DNA of 64,000 nucleotides from contig JAGFNK010000114.1 in NCBI GenBank assembly GCA_025769875.1, positions 61,937 through 125,936 on the forward strand, given 5' to 3'. Below, in pieces: positions 56,662 through 64,000 of this stretch. Made by a program: the position numbers and the translations under genes. The notes under the pieces were generated by a model. That model was not told the DNA's origin and did no database searches. It worked only from the letters and a program-made list of their open reading frames with translations. Within the stretch, counting starts at the first letter, position 1. Each line of letters opens with the position of its first letter. This DNA is from Russula earlei (taxonomy: Eukaryota; Basidiomycota; Agaricomycetes; Russulales; Russulaceae).

Positions 56662-57157
56662 TGTCACCGACTGGGGGCGGTGTCACTGACAAATCAGTTC
56701 ACGCGCGAGACGAGCGCAGTGAGTCGAGCGAGACACTAAGTCCTCGCGAGTTTCGGGGATCTTGGAGACGATACTGTCAAGACAGGTATGTTCCGCGGAA
56801 GAGGGAAATCACGAATAAGTCTTCGCGTTGAGAAGACTTATGAGTGAGAAGAGTTTCAAAGAGATTTGCTTGAGGTCTTGCAAGCCTACAAGTTCCGAAG
56901 CAAGAAAACCAGTGATATTTCACAGGAGAACAAGCTTAGGGCTTGTCCTCGTAGAACATCAGTCTTATATACATGTTAGATACTATATCAAATAGTATCC
57001 TTGAGGTAGAAGCGAGGCGATCGAATTTAGAACACGCGGGAAACGTCTGGTACGTGCGAGGCTATGGAAAGATCATAAAACATGCGGAACACTCGAGACA
57101 TGTCCGGGTAGGCTTATCCGGTTGCCGGTCCGGTCCGAAGTACCGGTTCTTGTGACA
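56662..57157 (-). repeat. gypsy-3 3' LTR
   Basis: 496 bp; on the plus strand it begins TGTCACCGACTGGGGG and ends CTTGTGACA. The minus-strand purine-rich sequence AACAAGGGGGTAA lies directly inside it as the polypurine tract. Confidence 0.9.
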
Positions 57158-57158
57158 T

Positions 57159-57177
57159 TACCCCCTTGTTAAGGTCT
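57159..57177 (-). promoter_or_regulatory. gypsy-3 polypurine-tract region next to the 3' LTR
   Basis: Plus-strand TACCCCCTTGTTAAGGTCT. The minus strand gives the purine run that primes plus-strand DNA synthesis. A perfect 19-nt copy occurs at 59824-59842 inside pol. Confidence 0.7.
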
Positions 57178-58567
57178 AACCTGCGTAGGGGTGAACGTTA
57201 GAGATGCAGCGATGGGTATGGTAGTGAAGTTGATCCCGAGGGACTCGACATATTTTGTGTGGTTTGCAGCGTCGGTGTGGGGTTCTGCAGCGTTCTTCTT
57301 TGTGGCCATGACGATTGCAGAGAACACAGGTGGTGATTTTTGGGCAGTCGACGGTGTCGTGTCCCCCATCGAGACACCAGGAGCATTTGTCAGAGGTACG
57401 AGGGGAGAATTGATACCAAGGGTCCATGATTGCCTCTTTGGCGTCCTTGTGTTCCTGCTCTGTCAGTTGTGGCATGGATTGGAATAGAACCCTGGGTTCG
57501 AGCCAGGTTTTGGCGTTGGCTCTGGCCAACTTGACCTCGCTGTCCCAAATCTCCCACAGCATGTTGTGGTAGCGTCCTCTAGCCGTCACAAGTTGATTGG
57601 CCATTTGTTGTGCTTTCTTTATGGCGAATCGGTATCGAAGGACTTCGGCTTCAAGAGATAGATCTTGCTCGAAGGTCAGTGCCTCGTTGACGGCCTTTGT
57701 ATGTCTGAGCCCATCTTTGAACAAGAAGGCATCTTTTGTGGTGAGAAGAGGGCGAGGGTAAGGGTCGGCACGAGCTCGAATTGAGATCCGGTGAGTGGGG
57801 CACCCGGGACCATATGTCGCGGTGACAGATGGGAATCCGTTGGTTAGATCGGGTAGGACAAATTGTGGGGGAATAGTGTCGTCTTCATTGCCCGGGTCAG
57901 GGATTAGTATATCAAGCCCTAGGGTTCCCTCCATCCAGTTATCTCCCAATTCACGTAGTTCCGCCTCAGTATCTGTTCCCGGAGCTACAGGTGTCACATA
58001 GGCTGGTGGAGGGGTGTCGTTGTTTCGTGGAGGTACGGGAATGAAGTTTTCGTTGAGGAGTATCAAGTCCGTTGGTTGCCGAGGGATAGGTGTGTCGAAT
58101 CGAGGGGGAATGGGGATAGGGTCAGGAGAGGGGGAACGAACGTGATAAGATGGGCTGCGGATGGTTGGGGAGTCAGTTCCTCTAGTAGGAGAGCGGTTGC
58201 CGAAGGCTCGCAGTATGGTAGGTAGCGTCTCTTCGTGCCAAAGTTCTTGGGCTTGTGCTATCATTGCTGCATGTCGTGCTGCACGTCGTACTAGAAGTCG
58301 AGCGTTGATAGTTGTGGCCGTGGATGGGGATGGTTCTCTAGAGATAGGTAGGGGAATGAGAGTTGGGGAGTGTGGAGGAGTGGGGACAAGTGTAACTGAA
58401 GAGGTGGAAGGTGAGTTGACGTTGGAAGACATGTTAGATCGAGGGAATGGAGTGGTGAGGGATGTTGGTTGGGATTGGTGGTCTTTTATGCGTTGGGTCG
58501 TCCAGCCGTAGCGGAGTAGAATTCTTTGAGGAGTCTGGGGGCGTTGAGGTTGTGATGGTCGACCCAT
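57176..58567 (-). CDS. Extra 3' ORF of gypsy-3 with two zinc knuckles
   Basis: Uninterrupted 463 codons from the ATG at 58567, which lies inside the end of pol (pol stop at 58486); a second ATG at 58432 gives 418 codons. The N-terminal half is Pro/Ser/Thr-rich and disordered (SPTLIPLPISREPSPS, NENFIPVPPRNNDTPPPAY). The middle is helical (AVNEALTFEQDLSLEAEVLR, YHNMLWEIWDSEVKLARANA). The C-terminus has two consecutive Cys/His boxes, CSWCLDGGHDTVDC and CVLCNRHGHKEERC. Zinc knuckles suggest nucleic-acid binding, as in nucleocapsid. A separate 3' ORF after integrase is not part of the basic Ty3 plan. It is the only long intact frame of the element apart from the RNase H-integrase segment, hinting at selection. 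Confidence 0.75.
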   Translation of the reverse strand: MGRPSQPQRPQTPQRILLRYGWTTQRIKDHQSQPTSLTTPFPRSNMSSNVNSPSTSSVTLVPTPPHSPTLIPLPISREPSPSTATTINARLLVRRAARHAAMIAQAQELWHEETLPTILRAFGNRSPTRGTDSPTIRSPSYHVRSPSPDPIPIPPRFDTPIPRQPTDLILLNENFIPVPPRNNDTPPPAYVTPVAPGTDTEAELRELGDNWMEGTLGLDILIPDPGNEDDTIPPQFVLPDLTNGFPSVTATYGPGCPTHRISIRARADPYPRPLLTTKDAFLFKDGLRHTKAVNEALTFEQDLSLEAEVLRYRFAIKKAQQMANQLVTARGRYHNMLWEIWDSEVKLARANAKTWLEPRVLFQSMPQLTEQEHKDAKEAIMDPWYQFSPRTSDKCSWCLDGGHDTVDCPKITTCVLCNRHGHKEERCRTPHRRCKPHKICRVPRDQLHYHTHRCISNVHPYAG

Positions 58568-61500
58568 GAGTCATCTGACGATGGGTAGCCTTTCCAGTGC
58601 ACGAGGTATTGGAGTTTATGTGTTCGTCCAAATCTTCTGGCATCTAGAATGGCCTCGATTTCGTATTCTTCTTCGTTATCAATGATTGGAGGAGGTCGTG
58701 TGAACGGTGTGCCATACTCTTCCGTTTCTATATATGGTAGGAGTAGGTTGACATGGAAAACGTCGTGTATTTTCATAGATGACGGAAGTTGGAGTTGGTA
58801 GGCCACTTTGGAAATTTTTTTTATGATGGGGAAGGGTCCATAACATCTTGGGGTTAGCTTGCGGTTTCCTCGTGTTTTGAGGTTCTTGCCTTCTAGCCAT
58901 ACGAGGGTTCCTTCTTTCATTTCCGGGTTATCAGGTCTGGAGGGTTGTTGTTTACGTTCTAAAAGTTGCTGCGCATCGCGTCTGGATTGTTCTAGTTCCT
59001 TGAGTCGATCGGTTGAGGCGGGAACGTTGTTGTCCTCGAGGTTTATGTCGATTTGGGGTTTGAATCCCATGAGGAGTTCGTGTGGCGATCGTCGTGATGT
59101 TTCATGTTTCCATGAATTATGTGCATATTCTGCAATGGGAAGCATCCTTGCCCAGGAATGTGGGTGAGTCGCGGTCCAGGGTCTCAAGTATTGTTCTAGC
59201 CAGGCATTCATTCTTTCAGTTTGTCCGTCGGTTTGAGGGTGGAATGCGGTGGACATATTCTGTTTGATGTCTAGGCTTTTACATAATGCTTTGGAGAAGT
59301 TTGACGCAAATCGGGGGTCTCTGTCGGATATAATTCTTTTGGGGACTCCAAACCAGGGCACGAGGTGTTTTAGATACTCGTGTGCAACACCTGTCCCGTC
59401 GATCGTCTTGTTGCAGGGGATGAATTTGGTCACTTTAGAGCATCCTTGATCGACGATGGTGAGGATGCTATCGAATCCTTCTGATCTTGGTAGATCGGTG
59501 ATGAGATCCATTGATATGTATTGAAAGGGGCCTTGTTCGACGTGTGTGTCGAGCAGGAAGGTCGTGGCTTTCTTCCTTGGTAAATTGGTTTTGGATTCTT
59601 GGCATTTGGCGCAACCTTTTACGTATTGTTCTACGAATTGTCGTAGTTTGGGTCCTTCGTAGTGTTGTTTGACTAGGTCCCATGTGTTGGCAATTCCAGG
59701 GTGTCCTGCAGGTGGGGCATCGTGGAATTGTCGTAGGATTTCTCGTCGTTTGTCTAGTTTGTCAGGTAGGTAGATTTTTCGTATAAATTTTTCAGGTGGG
59801 AGGAGGGTGGTTTTTTGTTCTTCTACCCCCTTGTTAAGGTCTTTGCGACAAGAAAGTGTGTCGGCAATTGTATTTGTGTGTCCGGGAATGTGTTCCATAA
59901 TTAAGTTGAAGTCTTGCATATATTGCATCCATCTGGCTTGTCGTCCCGTTAGTTTTTGTGGTTCTTTGAAGTATGTTAAATTTTTGTGGTCTGTCCTTAT
60001 TCGAATGGGTTTCTCTGCACCTAGGAAGAATGGTCGGCCACTCTTGAGGCTGAAGATGACGGCAGCCAGTTCTTTATCATGTGCGTCGTAATTTCTTTCT
60101 GCATCTAGTAGCGTTCTTGAATAGAATGCTATGGGGTGGAGTCCATCTTCGTACTCTTGGGAAATCACTGCTCCTACGGCAAATCCTGATGCGTCAGTAT
60201 CTAGGATAAATTGTTTGGTCCAATCTGGAGTTCGGAGAACTGGGTAGGACACGCATGTGTCTTTTAGTGATTGGAACGCTTGTTGTTCTTTAGGTGTCCA
60301 TTCCCATTGTTTATTCTTTTTTGTCAGATCATTGAGCGGCCTAGCTTTAATTGAAAAGTTTGGGATGAAGTTGCGGTAGAAGTTGCAGAATCCCAGGAAA
60401 CTGCGAACTTCTTTTAATGTTTTTGGTATGGGCCAGTCTTCAATCCCTTTGACTTTTACTGGGTCCATAGTGATTTTCCTTCGCCAATGATTACACCTAG
60501 GTATTCGACTTTTCTTTTGTGGAATTGGCATTTTTCTGGTTTAAGATATAGGTCGTGTTGTCTTAATTTTGACAGGATGTGGTTGACTTTTGATTTATGT
60601 TTTTCTTCGTCATTTTCTGTGGCGATAATGATGTCATCCATATAGATTTTCAACCATCCTTGAGCGAGTTCCTCTTGAAAGATGTCGTCCATCATTGTTT
60701 GGAAGGTTGCTGGAGAGTTAGTTAATCCAAAGAACATTACCGTTGGTTCAAATAGTCCGTCGCTTGTTTTGAAGGCTGCCTTCCATTCGTCTCCCTTCTT
60801 TAATCCTAATGTTGTTGTAGCCCCATCTGATGTCGAATTTAGTGAAGAGTTCTTTGCCTGCTAGGGCATGTATCAACTCTGGGATTAAAGGAAGTGGATA
60901 GACGTTGGGTATGGTCCATTTATTCAGGTTTCTATAGTCTTGTACTGGTCGAAATTTGCCATCCTTCTTTTTGATTAGGAAGAAGCCACTCGCATATGGT
61001 GAGTTGGATCTTCTAATTCGTTTTAATCGCAGATTTTGTTCGAGAAATTTTCCTTGTTCTTCCTTTTCTTTGGGAGAGAGAGGGGTACACTCTGCAATTG
61101 ATTGTCGTGGGGGCGTCGGATTTAAGATCGATAGCGTGATCCCACTTTCTTGGCCATGGGAATCTCTCTGATTTTTGTTCTTCAAACACTTGACCATAGG
61201 CATGATATTGGAGAGGGACTATTTGTTGCCAAGTCAGTTGTTCTGATCGCATTTGGGATTCCGCTAATTGTTGGGCGATTGTAGTTTTCGTAGTTGTGTT
61301 TGTACCCATAGTTCATCGCCTTCTTCCCATTGTGCGATATTCTTATCCATTCTGGTGTTTCTTCGTCTCCGAATAAAGTTATTTCTCCTAGCAATGTTCC
61401 ATTGGTCCAATTGATTTTGGGATTTGTTGATTCAAGGAAGGGATATCCTAGAATTAGATCGTCTTGTCCGATATCCGCTATAAGGAATTGGTGTTTGCTT

Positions 61501-61652
61501 TTGTGTTTCAACAGTTCTAATTCCAAATCTACCGCTTGAGTGATTTTTCCTAGACGATTAGAAGTGTTATCAACGTTTTTCACCACTCTTGGTGTCGACA
61601 ATTTTCGTGTCTTCAATTGAAGTTGTTTAGCCACTTTGGAGATATGAAGCAT
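58486..61652 (-). pseudogene. gypsy-3 pol: protease end, RT, RNase H, integrase, chromodomain, with frame breaks
   Basis: Protease end and linker 61652-61310. RT: PYASGFFLIKKKDGKFRPVQ, DYRNLNKWTIPNVYPLPL, LFTKFDIRWGYNNIRIKEG, MFFGLTNSPATFQ and the YMDD site (WLKIYMDDIIIAT). From 60480 to 58486 a long intact frame holds RNase H (FILDTDASGFAVGAVISQ, DHKNLTYF), the integrase zinc part (GHPGIANTWDLVKQHY, GCAKCQESK), the catalytic core (MDLITDLPRSEGFDSILTIV, ISDRDPRF, PQTDGQTERMNAWLEQYLRP) and a terminal chromodomain (LQYLVHWKGYPSSDDSWVD). Frames break near 60790 (one base extra) and at TTTT 60475-60478 (one base short). The chromodomain marks it as a chromovirus that may target heterochromatin. 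Confidence 0.88.
59824..59842 (-). repeat. Perfect internal copy of the polypurine-tract region within pol
   Basis: 19 nt identical to 57159-57177. In pol it encodes part of KDLNKGVEEQ at the RNase H/integrase junction. Possible central polypurine tract. Confidence 0.65.
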
Positions 61653-61794
61653 TCCGTTGCTCCACTGTCGATTAACGCGGTTTTCTTTTCGGCTGTTGAG
61701 GTTCCAACGTACATAGTCAAATTGACCTGCATTGACTTTCTTTTTATAATTTTATGTACATTGGTACCTAGAGCCCGAGCGATCGCCGATATGC

Positions 61795-63510
61795 TCAGGC
61801 ATCCGAAAAATCCTTTCCTTCGTCGTCGTCGGTCTCTCCATTCAACATCCTAACGAATTCCTCTCTTTCCTCTTTAGAGAGAGCTTTGGCGGCTTTTGCA
61901 ACCTTGGCCGTTGCACTTTCTTCGACGATTTCGACGATGGAGGATTCGGATGTGGTGGTGGTTACTTCCGCCGTGCGTGCGCGCGTGTCGGCTCGCGTTT
62001 CGGGTTTCGTGGGGCAATCTCTGGCGAAGGTGTCCTTGTTTTGAGACAATGAAAACATCTCCCTTCGCGCGATGCTTTTCCTTATCAGCTTCAGTGATCG
62101 ACTTGCATGCTGCACCTGCAGCTGGTATCCATCGCGTTTGGGTCGCGTGGTGGGAAGGAGTGCGCACTGGTGCGGTGGTATTGTTGGTGGTGTTGCCGCG
62201 CGCCGCCCCAATTCGAAAGGCGGGCCCAAGGGTGACTGTTGTTCGAATTGGTACTTTCTGTTGTGGGTGTTGGCGTGATTGGTGAGGACTGCGCGTTTGC
62301 GCATCCAGATACGATGTTGCTTTTGAGCACCGGTCATCCATTCTAAGGAAGGTGGTTGGGTCTTCCTGGCTGATGATTGCTTCGACCAACGGTTTGGGAA
62401 GGCCACATGCAAACAGGCGCATAACCATGGGATCGTCTGTGTGCAGAGATCCTCGTCGAGCTAATAATTCAAAATTAGCTATATATTCATCAAGATTATT
62501 CTCTTTCATCTTGAGTTCATGGAGTTGGTCTTGCGCGCATTCGCGTTCGGCGTAATCGGTGAACGCTCTCTTGAACTGTTGTTCCATGGCTTGCCAGGCT
62601 GTCAGTCCAAAGGGATTTCGTCTGGGTCCATCATAACCTTTTCGAGCCATTCGTCCATCGCTTCAACCCATCCGTCGACGCGTGGTCCTTCCATTAGTGA
62701 TAGGAAGTAGGCACACTTTTTGATAGGATTTTGAGCAATTTTGCTATCAAAGTTCATCCTCATAAAGCGTCGAAACGCAGTGAGGAATGCGTGAGTGCAG
62801 GGCGCGGTCGCCGTTGAAGGCTTTGGGTGGAATGCCTTCGAGTTTGCCATTATCCGAGGAGCGTGTGTCGCGGTCGGTTCGTGGCTGTATACGCCGTAGT
62901 CTGTCAGGGTCGGGGCTGGGAGGGTCGTCTATCGCGTCCTCTGAAATCCTTGAAATAAGGAGGGGCGTGGGTACGCCTGCGCCGTTCCGGACGACGCCAA
63001 CTGTTGAGGTACTTGTGCGGGTGGTTCTTCTGGTTCGTCGGCCGCGACGAAGAAGTTGCGTCGTGGTCTGGGGTTCTTGTTCCATGGGTTCGGCAGGCGC
63101 GGGTCCGGGGGTTGGTGCGACGAGACGGGTTCTTCGAGTTCGGAATTGGTTCTCCTGATTTAATGAGCTGTTCCATGTCAAGACCCTTGAGGGGGTCAGA
63201 GATCAGTCCGAGAGCAGGGCGTGCGACGCGGTAGGCCTCGAAGTAGTCTTCGCGGCGTCGGATTTCGAACCACACGCCGTAAGAGTGTCCCAAGGCCTAC
63301 TTTGGCCCTTCTGTAGTAAGCATAGTACCCGGTCCAGGGTACACTGTCTATTCCCACTCTGAGGAAGTGAGCATTCTCTCTGAAGGCCTCAGGGACGAAT
63401 GCGTCGTCGAGGTCCGGGTTCAGCTTGAAGGGACATTTGAGTTTCTTCAGCCCTTCTTCTGTGGGTTTTCCTTGTCCTTTGAACCTCCAGTCTCTGGCCA
63501 TGGAAGTCAT
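61795..63510 (-). pseudogene. gypsy-3 gag with multiple frame breaks
   Basis: The ATG at 63510 opens TSMARDWRFKGQGKPTEEGL. Later pieces in shifting frames are EIRRREDYFEAYRVARPALG, PPSPDPDRLRRIQPRTDRDT, the capsid MNFDSKIAQNPIKKCAYFLS, WVEAMDEWLEKV, FGLTAWQAMEQQFKRAFTDY and LKMKENNLDEYIANFELLAR, a degraded zinc knuckle near 62040-62000 (FARDCPTKPE in one frame), and an acidic C-terminus ending at 61795 (SKEEREEFVRMLNGETDDDE). This is the Ty3/gypsy retrotransposon gag order. At least four frame changes are needed. Confidence 0.8.
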
Positions 63511-63590
63511 TTTCTCAAAATCGTTGTATTCGGGGGTGGATGCGTGTACACGCGTTCGGGGTCAAGGGTTCGAGGGTAAGCTTGTTCTAA

Positions 63591-64000
63591 TGTCACCGAC
63601 TGGGGGCGGTGTCACTGACAAATCAGTTCACGCGTGAGACGAGCGCAGTGAGTCGAGCGAGACACTAAGTCCTCGCGAGTTTCGGGGATCTCGGAGACGA
63701 TACTGTCAAGACAGGTATGTTCCGCGGAAGAGGGAAATCACGAATAAGTCTTCGCGTTGAGAAGACTTATGAGTGAGAAGAGTTTCAGAGAGATTTGCTT
63801 GAGGTCTTGCAAGCCTACAAGTTCCGAAGCAAGAAAACCAGTGATATTTCACAGGAGAACAAGCTTAGGGCTTGTCCTCGTAGAACATCAGTCTTATATA
63901 CATGTTAGATACTATATCAAATAGTATCCTTGAGGTAGAAGCGAGGCGATCGAATTTAGAACAGCGGGAAACGTCTGGTACGTGCTAGGCTATGGAAGAT
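63591..64000 (-). repeat. gypsy-3 5' LTR (incomplete at window edge)
   Basis: Matches 56662-57080 with about six differences, including single-base indels. Begins TGTCACCGACTGGGGG on the plus strand. The sequence just inside (63590 downward) would hold the primer-binding site but does not match a tRNA end I can name. Confidence 0.88.

Larger units (their letters stand above)
56662..64000 (-). mobile_element. Ty3/gypsy chromovirus-type element gypsy-3, 5' LTR runs off the right edge
   Basis: Minus-strand element with LTRs at 56662-57157 (3') and 63591-64000+ (5'). Order gag, protease, RT, RNase H, integrase, chromodomain, then an extra 3' ORF. The two LTRs differ at about six positions over some 410 comparable bases, so the insertion is recent, yet gag and pol carry several frame shifts. 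It interrupts the gypsy-2 protease. Confidence 0.9.

Noticed and set aside
57176..58567. The 463-codon ORF as a host gene
   Set aside because: It lies between pol and the 3' LTR of gypsy-3, overlaps pol, and has nucleocapsid-type zinc boxes, so it belongs to the element.
63560..63590. tRNA primer-binding site next to the gypsy-3 5' LTR
   Set aside because: The minus-strand sequence TTAGAACAAGCTTACC does not match a tRNA 3' end I can name, so self-priming or another tRNA cannot be decided here.
1..64000. CRISPR arrays, bacterial operons, rRNA or tRNA genes
   Set aside because: No spaced direct-repeat array, rRNA block or convincing cloverleaf was seen, and the gene structure is plainly eukaryotic.

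Overview
This window is nuclear DNA from a filamentous basidiomycete, most likely a mushroom-forming Agaricomycete. The evidence is gene structure (many GT-AG introns of about 50-60 nt, very small exons, compact genes on both strands), several protein families that I recognise from that group, and an LTR-retrotransposon cluster typical of it. The species cannot be named from the sequence.

Positions 1-41000 are gene-dense euchromatin. Recognisable genes, left to right: an FHA-domain factor, MTP18 mitochondrial fission protein, eIF2B delta, the nuclear exoribonuclease Rat1, a basidiomycete-specific proline-rich protein, the R-SNARE Sec22, an Mpo1/DUF962 protein, a short-chain dehydrogenase, a disordered nuclear-type protein, a GatC-like amidotransferase subunit, mitoribosomal mS34, a membrane-anchored acyl-CoA-binding protein, an aldehyde dehydrogenase, a PDR-type ABC transporter, a KCH potassium transporter, the GTPase Drg1/Rbg1, glucosyltransferase Alg8, a hot-dog thioesterase, Vma21, and two head-to-head ribonucleotide reductase R2 genes. 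Many are divergent pairs sharing 100-280 bp promoters. The GatC/mS34 pair joins two mitochondrial-translation functions.

Positions 42000-45053 carry a Crinkler-like P-loop NTPase plus PD-(D/E)xK-type nuclease gene with a strong nuclear-localisation motif. It directly abuts the repeats.

Positions 45250-64000 are a four-level nest of mobile elements. A DDE transposon with TA-flanked inverted repeats contains a solo LTR. A copia element sits exactly on the transposon's right terminus. A Ty3/gypsy element (gypsy-2) interrupts copia. A young chromodomain Ty3/gypsy element on the minus strand (gypsy-3) interrupts gypsy-2 and runs off the right edge.

The most unusual signal is in gypsy-2. About 3.4 kb between its predicted transcription start and the gag ATG holds only two ATG triplets in any plus-strand frame, although the stretch contains long protein-like reading frames. 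Gypsy-3 carries an extra 3' ORF with two zinc knuckles, and a perfect 19-nt copy of its polypurine-tract region inside pol.

Several conserved single-copy genes (DRG1 twice, MPO1, the SDR) show single-base frame breaks, mostly +1 in short homopolymers. This points to consensus errors or real lesions and should be borne in mind when using any reading frame here.
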